Shown: piece after piece, positions 46,139 through 55,716 of the stretch | Layout of the letters: each line of letters opens with the position of its first letter | How positions within the stretch are numbered: the first letter of the stretch is position 1 | Assembly: GCF_000300515.1 (NCBI RefSeq) | Contig: NZ_AMSI01000009.1 | Coordinates: 124,001-188,000, forward strand | DNA from: Nitratireductor indicus C115 | Lineage (GTDB): Bacteria; Pseudomonadota; Alphaproteobacteria; Rhizobiales; Rhizobiaceae | Reading direction: 5' to 3' | DNA length: 64,000 nucleotides | Made by a program: the position numbers and the translations under genes | The notes under the pieces: generated by a model | Told to the model about the DNA's origin: nothing | The model's database searches: none | The model's input: the letters and a program-made list of their open reading frames with translations, nothing else

Positions 46139-46645
46139 ATGAACACGCTGACGATCGACATCAGACGGGCAGAACCTGCGGACGCGGAAGCGGTCGCCGA
46201 GGTGCATGATACCGCATGGCGGGGAGCCTATACGGGCATTATTCCCTACAGCGCCCTCAACCGCATGGTCGGGCGGCGCGGGCCGCGCTGGTGGGCGAAT
46301 GCGATCCGCCGTTCGGCCACGGTGCTGGTGCTGGAGATTGGCGGAGAAATAGCCGGCTACGCCACCCTGGGCCGGAATCGGGCCCGGGAATTGCCGCAGG
46401 AAGGCGAAATCTACGAGCTTTACCTGCGCCCCGAATATCAGGGCGTCGGACTCGGCAAACGTCTTTTCACGGCGGCTCGGGAAATGCTCGTTGCGCATGG
46501 GCTGGACGGGCTCGTGGTCTGGGCGCTGGAGGACAACGATCCGGCACTTTCCTTCTATGCCGGTGCGGGCGGCCGCGATGTCGCCGAGGGTGTCGAGGTT
46601 TTCGACAACAAGGCCCTGCGCAAGCTTGCCTTCGTCTGGGACTGA
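46139..46645 (+). CDS. GNAT family N-acetyltransferase
   Basis: The 168-residue protein has the GNAT motif IYELYLRPEYQGVGLGKRLF near residue 91, containing the Q-G-x-G-K acetyl-CoA loop, and the opening IRRAEPADAEAVAEVHDTAW. The acceptor is unknown. No clear ribosome site precedes the ATG. It lies alone between the TPM operon and ppa. Confidence 0.88.
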   Translation: MNTLTIDIRRAEPADAEAVAEVHDTAWRGAYTGIIPYSALNRMVGRRGPRWWANAIRRSATVLVLEIGGEIAGYATLGRNRARELPQEGEIYELYLRPEYQGVGLGKRLFTAAREMLVAHGLDGLVVWALEDNDPALSFYAGAGGRDVAEGVEVFDNKALRKLAFVWD

Positions 46646-46831
46646 AAGACAGGCCGATTTCCTTTTCTGTCGCCTGAAATTGCCGCAGCGCAACATGAGT
46701 TGCATTGCCTTGGCGCGCGTGACGCGATAAAGCCCTTCCCATTCCTCCCAGGCTGTGTGTCCGGCAGGCCTCATGACGGTCGCGCCGGTCCTTCGCAGCC
46801 CTTACCAGCAGTATGAAGGACTTCACCGCCC

Positions 46832-47371
46832 ATGCGCATCGACGCCATCAGCACCGGCGACAATCCCCCGGAAGACGTCAACGTCATCATCGAAGTTCCG
46901 GTCGGCGGCCAGCCGATCAAGTATGAGATGGACAAGAAATCCGGCACGCTGGTCGTAGACCGCTTCCTCTATACGCCGATGACCTATCCCGGCAATTACG
47001 GCTTCGTGCCGCATACGCTGTCCGACGATGGCGACCCCATCGACGTGCTCGTGTGCAATACGCGCCAGCTCATTCCCGGTTGCGTCATCAATGTGCGCCC
47101 CATCGGCGTTCTGGTGATGGAAGACAATTCCGGCCAGGACGAGAAGATCATCGCCGTACCTTCTCCGCATCTCACTCGCCGCTATGAGAATGTGAAGGAC
47201 TACAAGGATCTGCCGGAAATCACCCTGCAGCAGATTCAGCATTTCTTCGAGCACTACAAGGATCTGGAGCCCGGCAAGTGGGTCAAGATCGGCGACTGGA
47301 TGGATGCTTCGGCGGCACGCCGCCTCATCGTCGAAGCCATCGATCGCGCCAAGGCGAACCCGACCGACTGA
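46832..47371 (+). CDS. ppa: Inorganic pyrophosphatase, family I
   Basis: The 179-residue soluble enzyme hydrolyses pyrophosphate with Mg2+. The active-site aspartates lie in [19 protein letters not shown], and [16 protein letters not shown] and [16 protein letters not shown] are family blocks. It has the standard length of the bacterial hexameric form and is a housekeeping gene. Confidence 0.97.
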   Translation: MRIDAISTGDNPPEDVNVIIEVPVGGQPIKYEMDKKSGTLVVDRFLYTPMTYPGNYGFVPHTLSDDGDPIDVLVCNTRQLIPGCVINVRPIGVLVMEDNSGQDEKIIAVPSPHLTRRYENVKDYKDLPEITLQQIQHFFEHYKDLEPGKWVKIGDWMDASAARRLIVEAIDRAKANPTD

Positions 47372-47410
47372 GGTTCGACCTGCGGGTTCTGCACCCGCGA
47401 GACTTGAAAA

Positions 47411-47454
47411 CAGGCGGTGCATGCAGGGAGCTTTGTCCCGGCATGCACCACCTG
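47411..47454. terminator. Long hairpin between convergent ppa and the unknown secreted-protein gene
   Basis: CAGGCGGTGCATGC (47411-47424) pairs with GCATGCACCACCTG (47441-47454), 13 of 14 positions, and an inner GGGA/TCCC extends it. On the minus strand TTTTC follows, so it best terminates the gene at 47500-48111; ppa may use it from the other side. Confidence 0.7.
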
Positions 47455-47499
47455 TTCGCGTTTGTACGGAAGCCTGGCGGGGTTTTACCTGGCCAACTT

Positions 47500-48111
47500 C
47501 TATTCGCTGCCGTCCCCTGTCGCTGGTGCGGGGAGAGGCACGGTCCCGGCATCGATCACCGGCTGATCGGCGCCGCAGGCAAAATCGAAAACCTGCTCAT
47601 CGGCGATATGGCGGGCCTTTTCATTGGCGTTCTCGTTTCCGGTCGCCACTACATAGCCCAGAACGCAGCCGTCGCGCTCGGTGAGCTGGCCAACCTTCTC
47701 CACCACCAGAACTTCTATGTCCTTGTCACCTTCCTCGCCCTGGCTGACAAACCAGCGATGAATGGTCGTGAGCGGAACCTGTCGGGTTTCTTCCTTCAGA
47801 ATGCGCCATTCCACAGTTGGCCCGGTCCTGTTGAAGGCTGAGAAGGATTCCCATGCGGGCGCGAGATCGCCGGTCGGGGGGAAGCCGTAAAAAAGCGATT
47901 CCCGAAGATCGCCGTAATAGACGAGCACGGGATAGCCGCGCCATCCCGGGCAAACGAAATTGGCCCAATCGGCGGGCTCGTCGGCGGGTGGTCCGGAAAA
48001 CCGGGCGCAGTCCTTCTCAATGTCGAATTCGGTGTAGGCGCTTTCGATCTCGGCCGCCTGGGCAAGGCCCATCAAGCCGGCGAGAAAGAGAATCGAGAGT
48101 GGCAGCCGCAT
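47500..48111 (-). CDS. Exported protein of unknown function
   Basis: A 203-residue protein with an 18-residue signal peptide (LFLAGLMGLAQAAE). The mature part has three cysteines in its first two thirds (KDCARF, NFVCPGWRGY, DGCVLGYV) and a fourth near the end (FDFACGA), suggesting two disulfides, plus a proline-rich C-terminus. I recognise no named family. It precedes the ppa convergent hairpin and stands alone. Confidence 0.7.
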   Translation of the reverse strand: MRLPLSILFLAGLMGLAQAAEIESAYTEFDIEKDCARFSGPPADEPADWANFVCPGWRGYPVLVYYGDLRESLFYGFPPTGDLAPAWESFSAFNRTGPTVEWRILKEETRQVPLTTIHRWFVSQGEEGDKDIEVLVVEKVGQLTERDGCVLGYVVATGNENANEKARHIADEQVFDFACGADQPVIDAGTVPLPAPATGDGSE

Positions 48112-48186
48112 CTTCGTCGCTCCGGTGCATTCGGTTCGGCGGAGCTTAACCCAAGGGTGCCGGGACCGAAATCGCTTTTCGGGCTC

Positions 48187-48507
48187 TCAGGCGAGGAGCC
48201 GTTTCAGGGCTTCGTGCAGCGCTGTCGGATCGCCCTTCAGCTCGACCGTTTTCAGACGCGCCGTCGCGCCGGAGACTACGGAGACGGCGCTTGCGGGAAT
48301 GCCGAACCCTTTCGCGACCAGTTTCTCCAGCGCGGTATTGGCCTTGCCGTTTTCAGGAACGGCCCGCACCCGCGCCTTCATGTGGCTGCGGCCGTCATCG
48401 GTTTCACCCAGACCCTCCAGCGCATCGCGTGACGCCTTCGGGGTGAGCCGTACGAACAGCACCAACCCCGCATCGGTCAGGCGGAAGCAGGCGGGCGTTT
48501 CCGCCAT
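48187..48507 (-). CDS. YggU family (DUF167) protein
   Basis: The 106-residue protein shows the DUF167 core RLTPKASRDALEG, KARVRAVPENGKANTALEKL and the closing SGATARLKTVELKG. The family is universal in bacteria, with no fixed role. The start at 48507 is 2 bp past the yggT stop, the usual yggT-yggU coupling. Confidence 0.9.
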   Translation of the reverse strand: MAETPACFRLTDAGLVLFVRLTPKASRDALEGLGETDDGRSHMKARVRAVPENGKANTALEKLVAKGFGIPASAVSVVSGATARLKTVELKGDPTALHEALKRLLA

Positions 48508-48509
48508 GT

Positions 48510-48803
48510 TTATGAAAGAAGCGCGGGGGCGATGGTCGTCAGCAGGAACTGACGCAGGAAAAACAGGATCAGGAGCAAAATGATGGGCGAAATATCGATG
48601 CCGCCCAGATCCGGCAGCAGGTTGCGAATGGGACGCAGGGCGGGCTCGGTCACACGGAAAAGGAAATTGCCGATACTGCCCACGAACTGGTTGCGTGGGT
48701 TGACCACGTTGAATGCGTACAGCCAGGAAAAGACGGCCGATGCGATGATGAGCCACCAATAAATGTCGAGCGCCATGACGAGGGTCTGGATAAGCGCGAG
48801 CAT
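48510..48803 (-). CDS. YggT family membrane protein
   Basis: The 97-residue protein has two hydrophobic helices around the family motif [20 protein letters not shown] near residues 35-54. YggT proteins have been linked to membrane or division-site functions. The ATG at 48801-48803 follows CCAGGAGA. It is translationally linked to yggU. Confidence 0.92.
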   Translation of the reverse strand: MLALIQTLVMALDIYWWLIIASAVFSWLYAFNVVNPRNQFVGSIGNFLFRVTEPALRPIRNLLPDLGGIDISPIILLLILFFLRQFLLTTIAPALLS

Positions 48804-49036
48804 GCCGGTCTCCTGGGCCGTGTTGACTGTGGCGCGGGCTGCCGTTTCCGACCGTGCCGCAATGTTTGCGACATGTAGCCATTGCAGCCCGAAGCGGCAA
48901 GCCTACGCGGTGTTTTTACGGTTTCGGCACTGGTCCGCGTGTCGCCTCAGAAAACGATCTCGGGGACGCTCCAGACGGTAACTCGCTTCTTGACAGGCTG
49001 GCGTGCGCAGACCTAAATGCGGCCCATCGGTGGAAC

Positions 49037-49112
<76 letters not shown>

Positions 49113-49141
49113 AACCCGGCCTGACCGCTGACAGGGTTTTG

Positions 49142-51247
49142 TCATTCCTCGAGAATCATGACGCAGTCGACCACGCTGGGGCCTGCTTCGCCTACCAGAA
49201 CGGGGTTGAGATCAAGCTCCGACAGGCGGGGTTCCATCGCCGCCGCCCAATGCGACAGGCGGAACAGCAACAGGGATATCGCTTCGCGGTCGACGGCGGG
49301 TTTGCCACGAACGCCGTCGAGAATCCTGCTCATGCGCAGGTCGTCCAGCATGGAGTACGCCTCGCTCCGATCGAACGGTGCGCGGCGGAAGGTGACATCC
49401 TTGAGAACCTCCACCAGTATGCCTCCAAAGCCCACCATGACGATCATGCCGAAGACCGGATCGCGCTGCACACCGATCACGAGCTCGACATGCCCCTCCG
49501 CCATTTCCTGGACGAGCACACCCGACAATCGGGCATCGGGCATCGCAGTGCGGGCCCGTTCGATCAAAGCGCGATATCCGGATCGGATGCCTGCCTCGTC
49601 ATCGATGTTCAAAATGACGCCATCGATCTCGGTCTTGTGAGGAATATCCGGGGACTCGATCTTCAAGGCCACGGGGCGAGCGCTGTCGCGCCACAGGGCA
49701 ACTGCGTGGTCCTCGCTCTCGGCGAGCCTGGCATGTGCCATGGGAATGCCTGCTTCGCGCAGCCAGGACGATGCCTCCACGGTGGGCTGCATGCCGGAGC
49801 CAGTGGTACCGGGACAGGCAGGGGACCCTGATGGGCTGACGGCATCTTCGCTGGTCTTGCGTTGCATTCCGTAACGCGCAAGCGCGGCTGCGGCTTCGAC
49901 GGCGCGTTCCCCCGCCGTATAGACGGGGATGTCTGCGGCGCGCAGCCCCTTTATGGCGGCGTCGGGAGCTGCGACCCAGCAAACAAGAAAGGGTTTGACG
50001 GTGCGTTGCTGGATTTCGCGGAAAATACCGAGCAAGGGTTCGACATGGGCCGTCATCAGCTGCAGCCAGACGATCGCGACGTCGATGTCCGGATCATCGA
50101 GAAGGCTAACGACGGATTCTGTCAGCAGCTCGGGCCGGGCGACGAACTGACCGGTGACATCCACCGGATTGCCGGCTGCGCCGAAGGCAGGCATGACAGC
50201 GGCAAGTCTTGCCTGCGTTGCCGCGCCCAGTTCAGGTACTGTGAGGCCGACTTCCTCGGCGCGGTCCGCCATCATGACGCCCGCACCGCCAGACTGGGTT
50301 GCGATGCCAAGCCCGCTTCCGCAGGCGCGGCGCGGCTGGCAAAAGACTTCCAGCATGTCGAGCATCTGTTCTTCGTTGCGAGCGCGCAGGACGCCATATT
50401 GCCTTACCACAGCGTCGAACACCGCGTCGGACACGGCGAGCGCGCCGGTGTGCGACGCAGCGGCACGGGCACCTGAGGACATGCGGCCGACCTTTGTCAG
50501 AATCAGCGGCTTTCCGAGTTCCTGGCATTTGCGCGCAAGACGAACGAGAGCATCCCCATCGGTAATACCTTCGAGATAACCGGCTGCGACCTTGATGCGC
50601 GGGTCTTCGACAATTGCCATCATCAGCTCGGCAAAACTCAAATCCGCCTGATTGCCGGTGTTCAGGAAGTATCCGAGACCCAATCCCCTCTGGCGCACGA
50701 GGGCCGCTATCGCCGTGCCGAAGGCGCCTGACTGCGTGACGAAAGCGATCGGGCCGGCGCCGGTTTCGCCATCGGCATACTGGCTGAAGGTCGCGTAGAC
50801 ATTGTCGAATGCATTGACGAAACCGAGACAGTTGGGCCCGAGGAGAATGACCCGCGCCGCCTTTGCCGTTTCCGCCAGCCGTTTCTCCAGCACCTTGCCT
50901 TCATCACCCATCTCACCAAAGCCTGAGGAGAAGATGACGGCGGTGCGGATACCCTTCCTGCCGAGTTTCTCGACGCAATCGCACACATGGGCGGCGGGCA
51001 GGGCGATGATCGCCAGGTCGGCGGCTTCGGGAAGCGCCTCGATGCTCGGATAGCAGACAAGGCCCGCTATCTCCTCGTATTTGGGATTAACCGGCAGGAT
51101 GCGCCCGGCATAACCTTTTTCGATCAGATGCTTCAGGGGGCGTCCGTTGACCTTGCCGAAGTCTGAGGAGGCGCCGATGACGGCTATCGATTTCGGATTT
51201 AAAAGCCGGCTAATAGTCTCGCGGCGGTCGGGGTTTGCATAGGTCAT
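49142..51247 (-). CDS. ADP-forming acyl-CoA synthetase (acetate-CoA ligase family, fused subunits)
   Basis: The 701-residue protein joins the CoA-binding domain (residues 10-140, with PKSIAVIGASSDFGKVNGRP), two ligase domains (about 150-440) and a C-terminal ATP-grasp domain (about 480-700). The phosphohistidine loop RAAASHTGALA places His266 at the active site. It forms acyl-CoA from a carboxylic acid, ATP and CoA with release of ADP and phosphate. It is the last gene of the minus-strand arm, 10 bp after the dehydrogenase gene. I infer that it activates the substrate of the whole cluster; family members accept acetate, pimelate and many others. Confidence 0.9.
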   Translation of the reverse strand: MTYANPDRRETISRLLNPKSIAVIGASSDFGKVNGRPLKHLIEKGYAGRILPVNPKYEEIAGLVCYPSIEALPEAADLAIIALPAAHVCDCVEKLGRKGIRTAVIFSSGFGEMGDEGKVLEKRLAETAKAARVILLGPNCLGFVNAFDNVYATFSQYADGETGAGPIAFVTQSGAFGTAIAALVRQRGLGLGYFLNTGNQADLSFAELMMAIVEDPRIKVAAGYLEGITDGDALVRLARKCQELGKPLILTKVGRMSSGARAAASHTGALAVSDAVFDAVVRQYGVLRARNEEQMLDMLEVFCQPRRACGSGLGIATQSGGAGVMMADRAEEVGLTVPELGAATQARLAAVMPAFGAAGNPVDVTGQFVARPELLTESVVSLLDDPDIDVAIVWLQLMTAHVEPLLGIFREIQQRTVKPFLVCWVAAPDAAIKGLRAADIPVYTAGERAVEAAAALARYGMQRKTSEDAVSPSGSPACPGTTGSGMQPTVEASSWLREAGIPMAHARLAESEDHAVALWRDSARPVALKIESPDIPHKTEIDGVILNIDDEAGIRSGYRALIERARTAMPDARLSGVLVQEMAEGHVELVIGVQRDPVFGMIVMVGFGGILVEVLKDVTFRRAPFDRSEAYSMLDDLRMSRILDGVRGKPAVDREAISLLLFRLSHWAAAMEPRLSELDLNPVLVGEAGPSVVDCVMILEE

Positions 51248-51257
51248 TGGCGCGGCC

Positions 51258-52475
51258 CTAGAATGACGAGATATTGGTCTGGGCGCGCCCGAGAACGAGC
51301 GCGTGGATGTCGTGCGTGCCTTCGAGCGTGTTGACGGTTTCCATGTTCATCAGGTGGCGGATGACGTGGTATTCGTCGGAAATGCCGTTGCCGCCATGAA
51401 TGTCGCGCGCCATGCGCGTTATCTCCAGAGCCTTTCCGGCATTGTTTCTCTTCAACAGGGAAACCATCTCGGGGCTTGCCTTTCCCTCATCGCGCAGGCG
51501 GCTCAGATGGATACATGACAACAGGGCGAGCGTGATTTCGGTCTGCATGTCTGCGAGCTTTTTCTGGACCAACTGGTTCGCTGCCAGCGGTTTTCCAAAC
51601 TGCTTTCGATCCATCGCGTATTGCCGCGAGGTCTGCCAACAGAATTCCGCCGCACCGACAGCTCCCCAGCAAATGCCGAAACGGGCATTGTTTAGACAGC
51701 CGAATGGTGCCCCGATGCCTTTTGCACCGGGCAACAAATTCTCATCGGGAACGAAGACATTGTCCATGTGGATCTGTCCCGTGGGAGAAGCGCGGACGGA
51801 AAACTTGCCTTCGATCTTGCTTGTGCCGAGACCTTCCATGCCGCGCTCAAGAATGAAGCCGCGGACGGTTCCTTCGTCGTCTTTCGCCCAGACAATCATG
51901 ATGTCGGCTATGGGTGCATGGGTGATCCATGTCTTGTTTCCGGTAAGGCGATAACCCCCGTCGACCTTGCGGGCGCGGGAATGCATGCCTCCGGGGTCGG
52001 AACCGTGATCGGGTTCCGTCAGACCGAAGCATCCCAGCATTTCCGCACGCGCCATGGCGGGCAGAAATCTCTCGCGTTGCTCTTGCGAGCCGTAGAGATA
52101 AATCGGCAGCATGCTGAGTGTGCTCTGCACGCCTAGCGCCGAGCGGAAGCTCGTGTCCACCCGTTCGAACTCGCGAGCGATCAATCCATAGGCGACATAG
52201 CTGATGCCTGCGCAACCGAAGCCTTCAATCGTTGCCCCGAGGAAACCAAGGTCGGCTATTTCCCGCATGACCTCGATGTCGAAGGTCTCATTGCGGTTCG
52301 ATTCCAGAATACGCGGCATCAGCTTGTCCTGCGCGTAGCTGCGCGCAGTGTCGCGGATCATGATTTCTTCCTGCGTCAGCAGGTCTTCGATGCGAAAGGG
52401 ATCCTCCCAGGAGAACTGGGCCCCCTTCATCCGTGCCCGGTCGAGGATATGCTGCGCCGGTTCAGGATTTTCCAT
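51258..52475 (-). CDS. Acyl-CoA dehydrogenase, glutaryl-CoA dehydrogenase-like
   Basis: This 405-residue flavoprotein aligns along its length with glutaryl-CoA dehydrogenase as I remember it ([69 protein letters not shown]). The catalytic base is Glu385. Two distal-pocket positions differ from decarboxylating enzymes: the residue before Glu385 is Leu rather than Tyr, and the position equivalent to human Ser98 is Gly115. The Arg (111) and upstream Glu (104) are kept. It should oxidise a C4/C5 acyl-CoA with an anionic tail without decarboxylation. The start at 52475 has a GGAGGAG site. It lies 22 bp after the hydratase gene. Confidence 0.9.
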   Translation of the reverse strand: MENPEPAQHILDRARMKGAQFSWEDPFRIEDLLTQEEIMIRDTARSYAQDKLMPRILESNRNETFDIEVMREIADLGFLGATIEGFGCAGISYVAYGLIAREFERVDTSFRSALGVQSTLSMLPIYLYGSQEQRERFLPAMARAEMLGCFGLTEPDHGSDPGGMHSRARKVDGGYRLTGNKTWITHAPIADIMIVWAKDDEGTVRGFILERGMEGLGTSKIEGKFSVRASPTGQIHMDNVFVPDENLLPGAKGIGAPFGCLNNARFGICWGAVGAAEFCWQTSRQYAMDRKQFGKPLAANQLVQKKLADMQTEITLALLSCIHLSRLRDEGKASPEMVSLLKRNNAGKALEITRMARDIHGGNGISDEYHVIRHLMNMETVNTLEGTHDIHALVLGRAQTNISSF

Positions 52476-52497
52476 GGGTTCTCCTCCCGAGATGCAA

Positions 52498-53298
52498 TCA
52501 GAAACGATCTCTATTGTCCGCCCTGCCGAAATCCGGCGTGCGCTTCTGGAGAAAGGCGTCGACGCCTTCCTGCTTGTCGGCTGAGCCGAGGCAGATCTGG
52601 AACCAGCGATGTTCGTAGTCGATAGCGTGGTCAATCGTCATGTCCGCGCTGCGCGAGACGGTGTCGATGATCGCCCGTGCGGAAACCGGCGCGAGCTTTG
52701 CGAGCCTGTGCGCGATGCTGGAAACCTCCTCGTCAAATATCTCTGGCGCTACGACCCAGTCGACGATGCCCAGCTGTTCCGCCTGCATCGCATCGACATG
52801 CTCGGCGAGGAGGATCATCCGCAGGGCGCGTCCCCGGCCGACCAGCCGGGTCAGGCGCGCGGTTCCGCCATTGGCGGGCAGGATGCCGATTCGCGTTTCG
52901 GGCAGACCGACCTTCGCGGTGGCGCTTGCGATTCTCAGATGGCAGGCAAGCGCGAGTTCCAGCCCGCCGCCAAGCGCATATCCATTGATTGCCGCAAGGG
53001 TCGGAAAGGGCGCTGTCTCGAGCCTGCGGGCGAGTTCGCGCCGGGCGCCGAAGTCGATCTCGTTCCAGGGGGTGCGTCGCTGCATCTCCTCCAGATCGGC
53101 TCCTGCGGCAAAGGCCTTGTCGCCCGTGCCGCGCACCACCAGCACGCGCGTGCCGGAGGGAAGATTGCGGACGGCATCGAGAGCCTCCGCGATCATCTGA
53201 TTGTTCAGCGCGTTCAGCACGTCGGGCCTGTCGAAGGTCAGAAATGCCTTGGCCCCTTCCTGGTGAAACCTGATCGTCTGATAGTCGGACATAGTCAT
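52498..53298 (-). CDS. Enoyl-CoA hydratase/isomerase family protein
   Basis: This 266-residue crotonase-fold enzyme keeps both catalytic glutamates: Glu114 in [14 protein letters not shown] and Glu134 in [21 protein letters not shown]. Hydratase activity, water addition to a trans-2-enoyl-CoA, is therefore expected. It is the first gene of the minus-strand arm, followed closely by the dehydrogenase and CoA synthetase genes. ATGs at 53298 and 53292 are both possible starts, with GGGA before them. Its product would be a 3-hydroxyacyl-CoA, and no dehydrogenase for that is encoded nearby. Confidence 0.92.
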   Translation of the reverse strand: MTMSDYQTIRFHQEGAKAFLTFDRPDVLNALNNQMIAEALDAVRNLPSGTRVLVVRGTGDKAFAAGADLEEMQRRTPWNEIDFGARRELARRLETAPFPTLAAINGYALGGGLELALACHLRIASATAKVGLPETRIGILPANGGTARLTRLVGRGRALRMILLAEHVDAMQAEQLGIVDWVVAPEIFDEEVSSIAHRLAKLAPVSARAIIDTVSRSADMTIDHAIDYEHRWFQICLGSADKQEGVDAFLQKRTPDFGRADNRDRF

Positions 53299-53369
53299 CA
53301 AAATCCCGGTGAGGCCCACCTAGCTAGTAAGACGAGCTTTTCTGGTCCAATTTATTTTGATGACAATGA

Positions 53370-53388
53370 TTATTCAGAACCTGAATAA
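53370..53388. promoter_or_regulatory. Perfect 19-bp palindrome between the hydratase and lysR genes
   Basis: TTATTCAG-AAC-CTGAATAA lies 72 bp upstream of the hydratase start in the 148-bp gap to the lysR stop. It could be an operator for the left arm or a weak lysR 3' hairpin, but the stem is AT-rich and has no T run, which favours an operator. Confidence 0.5.
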
Positions 53389-53446
53389 AACATGCGGTGG
53401 CGATGTACCGCTTTGTCCAAAGCAGGACCTGACTTTCGCGCACAGG

Positions 53447-54352
53447 CTAGAGATTTTCGCACAGGGCGATGAGGTGATTGCGCAGCCAGCGGTGGGCAGG
53501 ATCGGCATCGTGCGTGTCATGCCAGATGAGAAACACCGGAAACTCGGGCGTGCGCACAGGAACCGTATAGGTCTTCAGGCGGAAATGATCCGCGTAGATG
53601 AAGGCCATTCTGCGCGGCAGCGTTGCAAGGAGGTTGGAGCGCTGAACCACTGCCGGCATGGAGAGGAAATGCGGAACGGTGAGCGCGATGTCCCGCTTCA
53701 ATCCCCGCTTGTTGAGCGCGAGATCGATCATGGGTCGGGATTTTCGTCGTGGGGTTATGACAACGTGCTGGAGATCGAGATAGCTGTCGAGGGTGAGTTG
53801 CTCCCCGAGCTTCGGATGATCGATGCGGGAAAGCGTCACCAGACCTTCGGTGAGAACGCATTTGCTGACGAAGCCCTCGCCCTGCAGGGCGAAATAATCC
53901 AGTGCGAGGTCAACTGTTCCTTCGCGAAGTTCGCGCGTCAACAATGAACTCGGCTCAGGCCGGATCTGGATGTGGATGCCGGGCGCGGCCTCCGCCAGCC
54001 AGTCGATGAAGCGTGGAATCAGTACGGTTTCGCCATAATCCTCGACGGCTATGACGAATTCGCGGTTGGATTTGGAATAGTCGAACTCCTCATCGCCACG
54101 GAAACCCCGCTCCAGGAGTTCCAGAGCCTGGCGAATGGGATCGCGCAGTGACTTGGCGCGCGGCGTCGGCACCATGCCACTCCCTTCGCGCTTGAATAGC
54201 GGGTCGTCGACGGTGTGGCGCAGACGCGCCAATGCATTCGACACTGCCGGCTGGGAAAGGTTGAGGCGTAACGCCGCCCTTGAGATGCTGCGCTCGGAAT
54301 AGACCGCGTCGAAAACCAATAACAGGTTGAGGTCCATCGATCTGAGATTCAT
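53447..54352 (-). CDS. LysR family transcriptional regulator
   Basis: The 301-residue protein has an N-terminal helix-turn-helix (SERSISRAALRLNLSQPAVSNALARLR, residues about 20-46) and a periplasmic-binding-like effector domain. The start region MNLRSMDLNLLLVFDAVYSE is of the NodD/SyrM type. The ATG at 54350-54352 follows CGAGGAGGAG. It lies between the divergent catabolic arms and probably controls both; an imperfect 22-bp palindrome lies 50 bp upstream in the 153-bp divergent region. The coinducer is presumably the substrate or a CoA intermediate. Confidence 0.9.
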   Translation of the reverse strand: MNLRSMDLNLLLVFDAVYSERSISRAALRLNLSQPAVSNALARLRHTVDDPLFKREGSGMVPTPRAKSLRDPIRQALELLERGFRGDEEFDYSKSNREFVIAVEDYGETVLIPRFIDWLAEAAPGIHIQIRPEPSSLLTRELREGTVDLALDYFALQGEGFVSKCVLTEGLVTLSRIDHPKLGEQLTLDSYLDLQHVVITPRRKSRPMIDLALNKRGLKRDIALTVPHFLSMPAVVQRSNLLATLPRRMAFIYADHFRLKTYTVPVRTPEFPVFLIWHDTHDADPAHRWLRNHLIALCENL

Positions 54353-54401
54353 GAAAGCTCCTCCTCGTGGCACGATCACAATATTTAGCCTGTCAATAAA
54401 A

Positions 54402-54423
54402 TCTATTCCCTATAGAAATTAGA
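54402..54423. promoter_or_regulatory. Candidate LysR binding site (22-bp imperfect palindrome)
   Basis: The arms TCTA and TAGA enclose CTATAG at the centre, with 8 of 11 possible pairs formed. It lies between the divergent lysR and thiolase-like starts, 83 bp before the latter, where LysR activators normally bind. Confidence 0.5.
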
Positions 54424-54505
54424 CAAATAATCCTCTCCTGCACATCCTTGGCTCGGATAATGAAGGGCCGGCATGCATTCGTTGCCCGCCCAGGGAGGAG
54501 AATTC

Positions 54506-55714
54506 ATGCGAGGAAAGGTAGCCATTGTCGGCTATGGCCGGACGCCCTATAGCCGGCTGAAGCCGGGCGAGCCCGTGCTTACGGTGGATGAGTACATCGC
54601 CTGGGCGGCTGAACTGGCGCTTGAACGGGCGGGTATGTCGAAATCCGATTTCGATGGTCAAGGGCTTGGCGTTTCGCATGCCGAAGTGGCTCATACCGTC
54701 AACTGGTCGGCGGCGACGGCGGAAAATCTGGGCATCAGTCCGAACGCCCTGATCCGTGGCGATCAGGGAGGGTGTTCGGCCACATCGATGCTCATCCGCG
54801 CTGCGACATTGATCGAGGCCGGCGTGATTGACAGGGCCCTGATCGTGGGAGCGGACACGCCCCTCAGCATGCCTTCTCTTGCACCGGGTCTGCCATTGTC
54901 GCCAGAGCGGACGCGCGGCGTCTTCTGGGATTTCCAGGGGCCATTCGGGGTCATGGGAGCGACGGCCCAGTTCGCGCTGATATTGCGCCGCTACATGCAT
55001 GAACATCAGGTGACGCCCGAGCAGCTCGGCAAGGTGGCGGTCACCAACCGGTATCATGCGTCGTTGAATCCCGGTGCAATCTACCGGAAGCCGTTCACGC
55101 TGCAGGAATATCTGGATTCGCGGATGCTATCGGATCCGATCCGGCTCTTCGATTGCGTGCCGATCGTGAATGGCGGGCTGGCCTATATCGTGACCTCGGC
55201 CGAATCCGCCAAGGCCATCACGGACAGGCCTGTCTATGTGCTCGGCTTCGGCGAAACCAACAATTTCTATTCCGGGTCGCGGGTCTTTCCCGATGTGACC
55301 GTTACCGGTTTTTCGGAGTCGGCGCCGCGTGCCATGGAAATGGCGGGCGTCGGGCACGACGATATCGATTTCCTTCAGCCCTATGACGACTACCCCTTCA
55401 TTTCCATGAAAACCATCGAGGATTGGGGGTTCTGCAAGAAAGGCGAGGGCGGCAAATTCCTTGAGGAACACGACCTGCGGTTCGACGGCGATTTTCCGAT
55501 GTCCACCGACGGCGGGCAACTCTCCGGCGGGCAGCCCGGCGGTGCCAATGGCGGTTTCATGCCGCTCGTGGAAGGCGTGACGCAATTGCGGGGTGAGGCC
55601 GAGGGGCGGCAGGTCCCGAATGCCGGCATCGGTGCCGTCTGCGGTTTTGGCGGCATCCCCTATGGGCGTCCGGGGCGGAGCTGCATTTCAGTCATTCTCG
55701 GATCGGAGGCGTGA
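54506..55714 (+). CDS. Thiolase-fold protein of the SCP-x/Ltp2 group, possible retro-aldolase
   Basis: This 402-residue protein has the thiolase fold. Cys90 in RGDQGGCSATSML and Cys379 in GAVCGFGGIP match the cysteine positions, but the loop that normally reads G-H-P-x-G reads G-Q-P-G-G at residues 342-346, so the thiolytic histidine is Gln343. The segment LQPYDDYPFISMKTIEDWGFCKKGEG resembles the Tyr-bearing loop of Ltp2 aldolases, which cleave 3-hydroxyacyl-CoA esters together with a DUF35 partner, and such a partner is the next gene. I infer retro-aldol cleavage. The start at 54506 has GGAGGAGAA. Confidence 0.8.
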   Translation: MRGKVAIVGYGRTPYSRLKPGEPVLTVDEYIAWAAELALERAGMSKSDFDGQGLGVSHAEVAHTVNWSAATAENLGISPNALIRGDQGGCSATSMLIRAATLIEAGVIDRALIVGADTPLSMPSLAPGLPLSPERTRGVFWDFQGPFGVMGATAQFALILRRYMHEHQVTPEQLGKVAVTNRYHASLNPGAIYRKPFTLQEYLDSRMLSDPIRLFDCVPIVNGGLAYIVTSAESAKAITDRPVYVLGFGETNNFYSGSRVFPDVTVTGFSESAPRAMEMAGVGHDDIDFLQPYDDYPFISMKTIEDWGFCKKGEGGKFLEEHDLRFDGDFPMSTDGGQLSGGQPGGANGGFMPLVEGVTQLRGEAEGRQVPNAGIGAVCGFGGIPYGRPGRSCISVILGSEA

Positions 55715-55716
55715 AG

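Noticed and set aside
51258-53298. Standard lysine/tryptophan glutarate branch (GcdH route)
   Set aside because: The dehydrogenase lacks the decarboxylation tyrosine, no CoA-transferase gene of the usual gcd cluster is present, and xsc-pta would have no place in it.
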